Part shown: piece by piece, positions 54,701 through 64,000 of the stretch
Layout: each line of letters starts with the position of its first letter
How positions within the stretch are numbered: the stretch's first letter is position 1
Assembly (NCBI GenBank): GCA_000328365.1
Contig: KB303020.1
Coordinates: 223,188-287,187, forward strand
From: Capitella teleta
Taxonomy: Eukaryota > Annelida > Polychaeta > Capitellidae
Direction of reading: 5' to 3'
DNA length: 64,000 nt
Translations under genes and position numbers: made by a program
Notes under the pieces: model-generated
Databases searched by the model: none
The model's input: the letters and a program-made list of their open reading frames with translations, nothing else
Told to the model about the DNA's origin: nothing

Positions 54701-57700
54701 ATATATCAATAGATTCATGCAGAGTTGCCAAGTGGTAGAATGGATTGTTACTGTTCTGTTAGTCAAGTTGTTAATGAAATTTAGGAGATGAGAGGGAGAT
54801 GAGAGGGAATGTCCTGTAGAAGTCTACAGCTGCATCATGCCCTTAATCACGACATCAATGTAATTTCTACCTGGAACAAACTTCGGCCTAAAATTGAATT
54901 GGGCCGAAGTCACGTTTGCCTGCAGTGCATTGCTTGCGGACAGCTTCAGGTTGCAGGGGCGGTTCCAATACCGCGAAAGCAGAGAATACGGAAAGGAGAA
55001 GTGGGAGGTGGACGGGGACAAGGTAACCGGCTTATTCCGACGGAACAGGCTGCAGGGGTGCAATTGAAATCTGGGTTTTAGGCTGGACGACAAGATAGCT
55101 AATGAGCGATAGCTAATGATGCTAAAACAAGGAAATCGGGCTTCGGAAAAGAACAAAAATAAACTATAAAGAATCCTGAAAGTAAAAAGGACAAGTTGAC
55201 AACATTCTTATTTAAACCAGATTTGGTTAAGAATAATTGAAACGGGAAAATGCGCATGCCTATAACGATAGCAAAAAATAATAACAAGAAGAATATAATT
55301 AACAGAAATCATAAATATATAATCGATCAAATCATACAAAACACGGAAAAAGCATTGAAAAAACGAAATGGCACGAAATGGGCTGTAAATGTTGGCATTT
55401 TATAGGCAGCATGCTATACGATCTATCTTCTACATGCAAGAACACACCTAAAGCAGCTCAAAATAACCAGCCCACATGAACTATAAACCTAATTATTATT
55501 ACTATTATTATATGAACATTATGATTGGAATACGTAACCAAAACAAAACAGCTAAAATGTAATAATAAAAAGCCACACAAAAACCAAAAACGAAATCGGC
55601 TGCAATGAAGTAGTCCGGTACCTAACTGGGTCGGGATTATCTCGGTCAGATCGGATGACGAGCCCAAGACGTTCACCGCCGTGACGTTCAGGTAAACGAG
55701 CCGTTCCACATGGTGGTCGTACCTTCGCCATAGGCAACGGTTGCCAGGCAACGGACATGGACATTTAACCTCCACCTGGTCGGCACCACTGAACGGCGAA
55801 TGAAATGAAATTATTGAGGAGGTTCGATGCCGTGCAAGCGATAACAAAATCATGAGAAGCATGATTCAGTTCAGGGACGGAAATTTTGGTTTTTGATTTT
55901 TATGCTAAGTTTAGTTTTAGTTTTCTCTTTTTAAAATAATTGCAATGTAAAGGTAAAACAAAAAAACCGTCCAAAACTGAACCTGAGCCCATCAATCATA
56001 ATATAAAAATAAAGATATACATTATGATTAATGATATAATAATTATATACAAGACTGAAATGAAATGATAAAAGGAAATCAGTGATACACTAGTACTCCC
56101 AAATGCATGTATATAACTATATATCCATGTATGTATACTTAAACAGTATATTATACATGCATACAAAAACATCAAAGCATTGTAAATTTGTAATTATGTG
56201 AGAAACGAAACATAATCAACAGAACACAATGTGCTCAAACAGATTCATGTAAATCAGGTGATAAATATTGCACAATTATAATAGTATAGGTCAAATAACA
56301 TCGCTTAAGAATCCATTATAAATGATAAAACAAAATATAAATCAATGTAAATCAAGTGAAACCTCCTGACAGAACACTGGAACACATTGGAACACGCGGA
56401 GCTGCGAATCTATTGGGCATACTAGTCATAATGACGCCTGTTCGGAACTAAGTCTAATACAAGACCATGCAGGGGAAAATATCACGACGCATTATATCAT
56501 GAAACCCTCTAATATAGAGTTGGAAAGACCGCTACTGTACCAATTGTAGCGTGTGCACAGCTAATAACAATTACAAAGAGCTTTTGGCTTCTTAAGTGGA
56601 GAATTATGATAATTGTTACATCCTAAATTGAGAATGTCCACCATCTGGGAGATAAATCGTCTGCGATTCACGGCCAAAAATGTCACACACAAAAATTAAA
56701 AGCAAAAATAAAACCCACGTAATGTGGATTTCTGAAGATAATCGATGTAAAAAAGATGAGGGTGGTATGCATAATTAATGTGCAGCTGTATCAAAGCACT
56801 CAGCGTCATTAGACCATTCAGTTTGCGTCATGAGTTTGAGACGACGTCTCGAGTCATCCATCAACCCCCATTTGCGTAATGGCTTTCGCGTGCGTTATGA
56901 TTCATGTAAATCATCGCACGCTTTTGACGAAATACTTCAAAAATTTGCTTTCTTCTGGCAGCTTCAAAGTCTTCTTGGAAGTCTCGCCATGAAACCGAGA
57001 CAGCATTATTACGGTTATAATTAACCACCGGGAAAGCGTTGCGATTTTGGATTTTGTAATTTGCACTTGTTTTTAGCTGAACTCTGCCTCTGTGGGAGAG
57101 TACGGAGAAAAGATAAAGCCCATTAACGCTAGCTGTTTAATAACACTAAAGTGAAGGCGACATCAAATATATGCTAGGAGTAGCATATACACGGCGGCGG
57201 AAATGCATATACACGTAATCACGTGGCGTGTTTCTGATATGTTTTTCTTTCCCTTCTTCCTTATCTTCTACCTTCTTTTATCTTCTTCTTATTTTAGGGT
57301 TTTTGATAGGTTTTTTTTTTTTTTTTTTTTTTTCTAGTTTTTTTTTTCTTCATTTGTAAGACGAATAAATGCATAGACATGAATATAATACGAGATGCGG
57401 GTTGTGATGGCTGATTATCGTTGTTCGATACATGTATTGCATAACTTATTCCAGCCATTCATGCAAATAATCCAACAGTACATTACATACAAAACGCACA
57501 CTAGGACTAGCTGCATTTAACGCTGAGATTTGACATAGCAGTGAAGGACGGAATTAGGTCAATGGGTCACATGTCTTAATTAAAGGCCTCGTTCTTGAAG
57601 CTAGTTCAGGACTCTCTTAAGGCGCAATATGAGCTCAGGAAAAAAATAAAACATATAAAAATAAAGAAGGAAAAATTAAAAAACACGCTCAGTAAAATGT

Positions 57701-58863
57701 TGGAAGCGGCGGCAAAATTCGCAGAAAGCATCGAAACAGCATCTCCTCTCGCCACACGCCGAAGGGTTGATCAAGTACTACCACGCAGACACAGAAAGCT
57801 CTGTATAGCCGGTGTATATAAGGTATAAACACAGCTATACGGATATAGTATGCTGACACATTATACTCCACACACATCATGACACATGAGTATTTTATGG
57901 AGACGTATATTTGATTAGCGAACAGGTTTGGTTATTTCTTTCTTCTTAATTATTAAAGCAAGGATTAGAATTGTTGTTTCTCATTCAGGTATTATTATAG
58001 ACATTAGATCCCCCACAATGAACATTACTTTCGAGTAATAAATTAGGATAAGTATGTCAATCATACTGGAATTTCACGCGTGTTGATTAAGTGCAATTAA
58101 AACGGTGCGCGGGGGGAGGGGGAGAGAAAAAATATACGTGTACATACATAATAATATGGGCAAAATATGTACATGCGAAAATAGAAAGAACATCGAAAGT
58201 GCTGCGAATGTCCACACCGTGTGTTATGAGAAGCATATCCCGAGACCGGTCAGTCGTACTTGTTACGTAATTATACCTGAAACTCTGGAGGAATCAACCA
58301 CGGTGACGTCAGATAAGGTACCCCCAGGGGCCAGGGCGTTGCTGGCGTTGATGTAGACGTGGAACTTGTCTCCGGCGTAGAATTCGTAGATCGGACGTCC
58401 GATTTCGCACGCGCTGCCGTTGAGCGAGTGCGGGCACGGGCAGAAGTGGAGCGACGTGGATTGCGGGTGTCTCCAGCGACACGAGTAAACCTGGCTGCGT
58501 GATCACGTGCGCGGTTATATTACTCAAGCACAGAGTACAAGATAACAGGGAGGGTGTGGGGGCCAACCCGTGAGCGCATGCGCGGGAACCTCCGTTCATA
58601 TTAGAAGGAGACGAAATCAATATATCACATAACCCTATTTATCCAAGCGGATGATCGTATTTTTCGGACGGCGTTATAACCTCATAAGGAGAGACCGGCC
58701 GTGAGGCATTACCTACAGCCCCAGCAGAAATTAGCCCAGAGTTTGGCCAATGAAAGCTGCGCAGACGAAGTGGCCCCACTCCCTGCCAGAGGGGGTAAAA
58801 ACGGGCAGAAACATAGCCGCCCCCCCCCCTCAAAAAAAAAAAGTTAAAAAAAAAAAATCTTGT

Positions 58864-58895
<32 letters not shown>

Positions 58896-61800
58896 GAAGC
58901 ATTGAAACTCTTAATTGCTCAGATGTGATGGAATGCGAAGAAAGGAAGATGATGAAGAAAAAGAAAAAAAGAAGAGGAGGAGCTAAGGCATATCGATCGA
59001 ATGTGAAAAAAAAGGGGGCTGATTGGGGAGATGAAAGGACACCTCACCTGAGGGAGTAGTACAGGGTCTGGGTGGTGGGCAGTCCAGTGCTGACCTCTTG
59101 GTTGACCGGCGACCAGTGGCACACCATTCGACCCCAGTTGTACACGATACATTTAGTGATGTTGGGCGCGACTGGGGGCACTGAAAATAAAAACAAATAT
59201 TATGTAATACCATACAAATTGAATCGTCATAAATAATTGTTCACTTTAGTTCATGATGCATAAATGTCCCGGGTTATGAAATTGGCAGAAATTGTCAGGG
59301 ATCGAAATTAAAAAATAACATAATTGACATATCTCAGGTATATAAGCGGTAAGACAATCGATATATTTACAACGTAACAAGTGCCCTTATGAGCTTTGGT
59401 CGTGCGCAGATTCGTTCGCAATGCATGCCATCGATCGGCGATTTCCGCTCATCAAAGCCGCAATCTCCGTCGGTGACGCGCGCCTTCAGCTCATTCACAC
59501 AAAACCCACGTTCATCCCACGCTTTGTTCGTAGCGCTTACGTCATCCGTTTCAATCGACTTTTCTTCACTTTCAATTAAAGAGGTTACTACTTTTTATAC
59601 GGCACGAGAATGATTGGGTTTCACGGCTCCACCCAACCCAATCGGATGGTGCGGTTTTTGACATTTATAGCTGTGAGACTGTGGCAGAGTGTTGGCCTGA
59701 ATGCAATATTATATAGGGTTCATATCAAAGAGAAAAATAAACATTTAAATCGAAATTACATCCGCCAAAAGGTGCCAAAAGGTCTGTCGCAAATTTAAGT
59801 AAATATTTTCCCCATAGAATTTTATTACGTGTTGTCGGAATAGACCAACCAATACATGCTGATTGATATGTAGATCGATGTCCTTTCAATACTGGCCATG
59901 ACTCCTTTAACCAAATAATTAGCATTTAGATTGAGCCGTATGCTGAAATTATATAATAATTATCGTAGTATAGTATAATTGTATAAGTTCCAGAAAGAAA
60001 GAAAACAAATCTGCTCTTGTTTCTTATTAATCAATTCATAATAGTGAGACTATTAAATTACCATTGGTACATGAAAATGAACTCGCGCGACCAGATGAAT
60101 CAGCAAACTGGGAAATTTTAATCGATATTTTAATTTATTTTTCTCCCACAAAACTGATGAAAATCTCAATTAGTTGTAAAATCTAATCGGGTTGAAAGCA
60201 CTCATTCAATGTCTGCATTGTATGTGGTGCGGGAAGAAGTGATGGGGAGGGGGAGGGGTTTAAAAGCGAATTCTCAATTCGATCGATAATATTCAGCCCC
60301 CATGACAGTTCAACAGCCGATCGGACTGACGACAACGCAAGTCGTCAAATTTAACTATTGTTGTTTTCAATTAAACCAGACAGAATTGATGATCATTTGG
60401 GAGACATGCCATTTTGCAACACTGCCAGACATTGTACTGCGGCTCATGACAATGCATAGCGTCGTTAAGGGTCATTGATATTTCACATGCATTAAGTAAT
60501 GCTGTCAAACTTTAAACAGATGTGCTTGGGGATATTCGGCAGCTAGATAAAAGATAAAAGCACAGCAACCTCATTCATTGAATAAGGAGACAATGACATT
60601 TTAATCACAACTTCCTCGTTCACGGATGGCGTCTGGTACAATAATGTCATGGCCATATTATTGCATTTTGAAATCTGAATTATATTTTATCAAAAGTCAC
60701 ATCCTGTACACGCATCCTGTACAGACTAGAATTCAATATCGGCTATGAACCCTTTGCACTCGCTACAATTATCACTCACTCGGAAAAAAATTGATGAAAT
60801 TTGGTAGTCGTGTTTAAAAAAAAAAAAAAAAAAAAAATTGAGATCGCAAAATCTTGTTTAAGAATTTCAATTACCGGTGTAAACCCTGAAAGGAAAGAAA
60901 GCAAATGTGATGATAATAATAATATTAAATTACATGCAAAATGAAATTCACTGTTGAATAGCATTAAACTCAAAAGGTGTGCTCTAAAATAATTACACTA
61001 CAAGCAAGCAAGCAAGAGTAAAAAAAAAAAAAAAAAAAAAAAAAGAAAAAAAAAGATGGGGACTTAGAAGGATTGTGAATTATGTAGCTACTAAGGCTTA
61101 CTGCAACCATATTAATAAATTATAAATAAATTAGAATGCCCGCATGAATAATCTTTCAATACTAATTCACAGGAAAAAATACTCACTTCAAAGTCAATTA
61201 CATGCATTCCCCCCGCCCCCTCTTATACCGTTATATAGTTCTTTCGGTGTCCCAGCCAGGGCAGGTGCATAAACCAATCTATTTGAAATGTATTATGCAT
61301 CGATTTAACCCTGGAAGGTCATTGAGATTATTAATGGGACGAAACGAGTTGAGCAAAAATATATAACCCAGACTAAGAATTATAAAAAGTGCTTCACGTG
61401 TTGCTCACATGTGGTGATGTGTCAAATCAATTCAAAGCAATTTCATTCTTGTCTAATAAAGATATCTCGGTTAAAGATATTACGCGATTTAATTGATTTA
61501 ATTAGGATTACATGGAAAATGAAGGTACGCCTCGGTTGCCGGTCGCATTTCATAATTTATACCGAGGCGTCACCTGAAGCTGCGAGAAAGACGCATTTTT
61601 GTGTTTTTTTTTTATAACCAAGAGTTTTAGCAGCAAACATAGATGTGAATAATACAAGACTTAGTTCGAGGAGGAAAATAATGTCGATACTATTCTATTT
61701 ATCAGTGATTTGATGGGATTAATTGTATATTATCACCGGAAACGACAGTAGATTATTATTTAAAAAAACAAAACAAAACAAAAAAACCACGATAGTTCCA

Positions 61801-63384
61801 GCATAGATTAAGATTGTTCGTTTTCCGGGATAAATTTTGGTTTGATGCGAACAAACAAAAATTGTGTAAATAAGTGCTACATCGTAAATATGTGCTACAT
61901 CGTAAATATGTGCTACATCGTAGTCCTCATTATACGCGAGACATCAGAAGCAAACGGCAAAAGGTTTCCTCTTCTTTCCTCTTCTTTGAAGGTCGCTCGG
62001 TTTGATTTTCCCCAGGATACCGGAATGTATATTCACTGCGTTGAAAGATATCGGGGAAATGTAATAATACATTAAATAAAACGAGTACTAGCGTGCGAAA
62101 GATAAAAATTAAATAAATAAAAACGAGTCTGAAAATGGCCAATGATCGATTTTGAGGTCTATTTGAGATTATATTTGTCAACACGTCGTGAGTCGATGTG
62201 ATCTAGTATTATACGGCCCTATTATACGGGTATTTATACGGCCTAATAAACAGACGAGTGTGAAGAGAAGACCAAAATATGGATTAACCATTTTGAAGGG
62301 AAGGTCATGAATCGTGCCGATTTACGGATTTTCTCTATGGGGAAAAAAAAAGAGAGGAAAAAAAAAGAAGAAAAAAAGAAAATCAATAGTGATGATATGC
62401 ATTACTGGCCGCATTAAAACGAACGGAACAGAAAAAAAAAACAACAACATTAAAAAAAGAAAAGACAAGTCTATTTTTTTTTTATTCTATCGTTAGGGAG
62501 TCGTCTCGGGGGATACATAAAAGGCTCTAAACATCAGGAAGGGGATGTTCATCATGTCCATTACGTTATTGTGCGCTGACATGGACATTGATGGACACCG
62601 TCTTCAAACCGTTTCAGCGCTTGCAAATTTCGTACGTTGTGCAATTATAATTGCGTGAAATAATACTGTAAAACAGCATTACTTTGTAGCCCGAGAATGA
62701 CTTCAGTGTAATTTATGCGTAATAATGATGATACATAATGGTAACAGATCTGTAGCCCGCACTTGTCATACATCATTGTCGGAAGAATGTAATCTTGTGA
62801 GCGTTTAGCAACTTTTTTCCCCTTCACTTATTACGCATAGCAAAATTAATGCATACTCATTAGCAAAATAAGTGCAATTTTCCATTGTTCATCACCATTA
62901 AAATTATGTATACAATGTACCTGTATAATGATAATATTACAGCAACCGCACACCAGCATACACACATCGCGCGATAAAACACGATTGCTCATTTTATTAC
63001 AAGGACGAGAAGAATTTTACGTTTCGCGTAGGTCACGTCCTCTATACTTCATGATGTGCAACTAAACACGAGGCATGAACTGAAAGCTAAGTAGTAATTA
63101 CTCACCTCCAGATGAGAACGTAGTTTGAGCGAGCAGCACTTCGCTTGCGTTGCTATCAGGTTTCGCCAAACACTGCACCACGGAATGGTTGAAAAATTCG
63201 CCGATGAGGTAACGCAGCTGAACTGTCCCCTCGTCTAGCGTCCGAGTGAAATTGACCAGCGCGGTGTCCTCATGGCGGAAGATGAGGTCAGCTGATGTCC
63301 AGTTGTTTCGACCGGTACTCGTCAGCGAACAGTTTAAAATGAGCGTCGAATTCACGCGAATTACAGAGCGATCCGGTGAAATTC
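51755..63384 (-). CDS. Class I cytokine receptor of gp130 layout, 5'-incomplete, with alternative D2 exons
   Basis: Single-pass receptor expected to bind a four-helix cytokine and signal through JAK/STAT. Exons in order: 63384-63106 (Ig-like D1), 59180-59048 (D2 first half), one of 58494-58277 / 55788-55622 / 55049-54871 (D2 second half), 54457-54306 and 54250-54028 (D3), 53971-53883 and 53484-53253 (D4), 53199-53075 and 53022-52866 (D5), 52809-52657 and 52583-52425 (D6), 52360-52273 (TM), 52216-52153, 52097-51978, 51916-51755 (tail, stop). About 784 residues. D2 has the hallmark C-x9-C-x-W (CIVYNWGRMVCHW); D3 begins VKPDPV, as gp130 does (VKPNPP). The WSxWS motif is not recognisable in D3. 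TM is TALALIIVGCLILLFFVAVGF. The tail has YLCQ, a YxxQ STAT3-type site, and no clear Box1. Two exons per FN3 domain is the known pattern of this family. The signal-peptide exon was not found before 64000. Domeless-type receptors are the alternative assignment. Confidence 0.87.
51781..51834 (-). repeat. 18-bp minisatellite coding Gln-Ser-Ala-Asn-Ala-Ala repeats
   Basis: Three tandem copies of an 18-bp unit (GAGCCGCATTAGCCGATT on the + strand) at 51781, 51799 and 51817, the last with one change. They are in frame in the last receptor exon, giving a repeated QSANAA/QPANAA hexapeptide just before the stop. Copy number may vary between alleles. Confidence 0.9.
54871..55049 (-). CDS. Receptor alternative D2 exon C
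   Basis: 179 nt, phase 2 to phase 1. Encodes LFRRNKPVTLSPSTS, then CNLKLSASNALQANVTSAQF and NFRPKFVP. The core LKLSASNALQ aligns with VYINASNALA of exon A. It lacks the CPCP loop, so it would present a different surface. Acceptor CCCCTGCAG, donor CCAG|GTAGAA. Confidence 0.8.
55622..55788 (-). CDS. Receptor alternative D2 exon B
   Basis: 167 nt, phase 2 to phase 1. Encodes VEVKCPCPLPGNRC, LVYLNVTAVNVLGSSSDL and TEIIPTQL. The CPCP-Cys loop and the strand VYLNVTAVNVLG align with exon A (CPCP...C, VYINASNALAP). Good acceptor (CGCCGTTCAG), modest donor (TTAG|GTACCG). Confidence 0.8.
55789..58276. other. Intron between receptor exons A and B
   Basis: AT-rich 2.5 kb. It contains a GCGTTATGATT at 56892-56902, a T-run at about 57310-57333 and two small less AT-rich patches (56830-57020 and 57595-57830) with frames unlike any receptor domain. 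No further D2 exon was recognised. Confidence 0.6.
58277..58494 (-). CDS. Receptor alternative D2 exon A
   Basis: 218 nt, enters phase 2, leaves phase 1. Encodes VYSCRWRHPQ, FCPCPHSLNGSAC and FHVYINASNALAPGG then TLSDVTVV: the C-terminal strands of an FN3 domain with Cys pairs, matching the gp130 D2 region that ends in an AENALG-type turn. An internal GGTACC looks like a donor at 58322, but the frame runs on naturally to GTTTCAG|GTATAA at 58277. Confidence 0.85.
59181..63105. other. Receptor intron between D1 and D2 exons (3.9 kb)
   Basis: AT-rich with A-runs at about 60815 and 61020. A GC-richer, CpG-containing patch at 59389-59613 is open on both strands but resembles no known domain. A triplicated GTGCTACATCGTAAATAT-type 18-bp unit lies at about 61875-61921. 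No exon recognised. Confidence 0.6.
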
Positions 63385-64000
63385 CTGGAAGATAAAAATA
63401 TTAACGAATATATGTTGTGCATTTTAAAGACGAATAAAAGACAATAGATTTTACGACCGACTTTCAAAGAAAGTTGAATCGAATCTTTGAAAATGTAGAT
63501 TTAATAGAAAATGTGCTGTACTTCGGGAGAAATTAAATGCATTAAAACGAGGCCTTTTTTTTTAATTTTTTATTGTGCTATAAAGCTTTTAGTGCAGTAA
63601 GATCAAGCTGTCAGTGTCATTCTTATCAATTAAAAGTTATTACAAGAGCCTTATCATGATAAATTTATCATGATAAGTCTGTTGTAATAATGAAAACATC
63701 GATTAATCAAACCAATAATATTTTGATTAATCGATGTTTTCATGTATTCATGTGGATCAAAGTGCCTAATATATAAAAGATATATCCTTATAAATAATGC
63801 ACCCAAATGAAATGAGAAAGAACATTGATTTTGAAACACACTTTCTGGAAATAATTTAATGCTTTTGCGGTAATTTACCTTGTCATAAGCGTGTCACGGT
63901 TTCACTACACGTAACACAAAGGTTAAGGACACAATGGGGTGAATGGTTAAGGACAGTTATGTCACTAGATCAAGACTATAAGTGTAAAGTACAGTCATCG
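63385..64000. other. Upstream of first receptor exon seen
   Basis: Probably intron. Apart from the foldbacks, nothing recognisable; no signal-peptide exon with a phase-1 donor was identified. Confidence 0.5.
63636..63742. repeat. Two adjacent perfect foldbacks
   Basis: 63650-63677 is a perfect 28-bp palindrome centred on AAATTT, nested in arms TTATTACAA/TTGTAATAA. Directly after it, 63691-63710 and 63723-63742 form a perfect 20-bp stem (TGAAAACATCGATTAATCAA) with a 12-nt loop. This is upstream (5') of the first receptor exon seen. Confidence 0.9.

Noticed and set aside
56830-57830. Additional D2-type receptor exons between A and B
   Set aside because: The open patches at 56830-57020 and 57595-57830 show no FN3 strands, Cys pairs or phase 2/phase 1 splice sites.
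58277-58322. Donor GGTACC at 58322 ending receptor exon A early
   Set aside because: The next 45 bases continue the domain naturally (TLSDVTVVDSS) and end at a better-placed donor in the phase shared with exons B and C.

Overview
Eukaryotic (metazoan) genomic DNA, AT-rich, with spliced genes, many microsatellites and one 663-base assembly gap. The gene set (FoxO, NPAT, PEX7, EED, a gp130-type cytokine receptor) is animal. Most introns are only 48-75 nt, the palindrome TACATGTA is frequent, and LINE and tRNA-like SINE fragments are scattered about. A marine invertebrate, possibly a sponge, would fit, but the species cannot be fixed from the sequence alone.

Layout. 0.2-0.5 kb: compound microsatellite. 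1.5-4.0 kb (+): an unrecognised six-exon gene. 6.5-7.9 kb: two abutting LINE reverse-transcriptase fragments. 10.0-19.4 kb (+): FoxO, with a 7.4-kb intron inside the forkhead domain and a long U-rich 3' region. 26.5-28.8 kb (+): MFSD9-like transporter with a duplicated exon. 29.4-33.2 kb (-): NPAT, the histone-gene coactivator. 34.3-34.9 kb: another LINE fragment. 36.2-38.1 kb (+): PEX7. 40.4-42.0 kb (+): HSPBAP1-type JmjC protein. 42.4-44.5 kb (+): EED of Polycomb PRC2. 44.7-45.7 kb (-): OCIAD1-like protein. 46-51 kb: gene-poor. 51.8-63.4 kb (-): a class I cytokine receptor with the complete gp130 layout (Ig-like D1, D2-D3 cytokine-binding module, three more FN3 domains, TM, short tail with a YxxQ STAT-docking-like motif). 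Its 5' end lies outside the window or was not found.

The most interesting result is in the receptor. Three homologous exons (58277-58494, 55622-55788, 54871-55049) each encode an alternative second half of domain D2. All enter in phase 2 and leave in phase 1, and all are 2 mod 3 in length, so the reading frame is kept only if one of them is used. This predicts a mutually exclusive exon cassette that swaps part of the cytokine-binding module. A second, independent cassette is in MFSD9: two 210-nt exons, same phase, about 46% identical in protein, separated by a 34-nt gap that is shorter than any intron seen here, both keeping MFS motif C. A third observation is an 11-mer, GCGTTATGATT, found exactly eight times (expected well below one), mostly between 38.9 and 57 kb.

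All splice models were read by eye from GT/AG sites, phase and protein similarity recalled from known families; no search or transcript was available.
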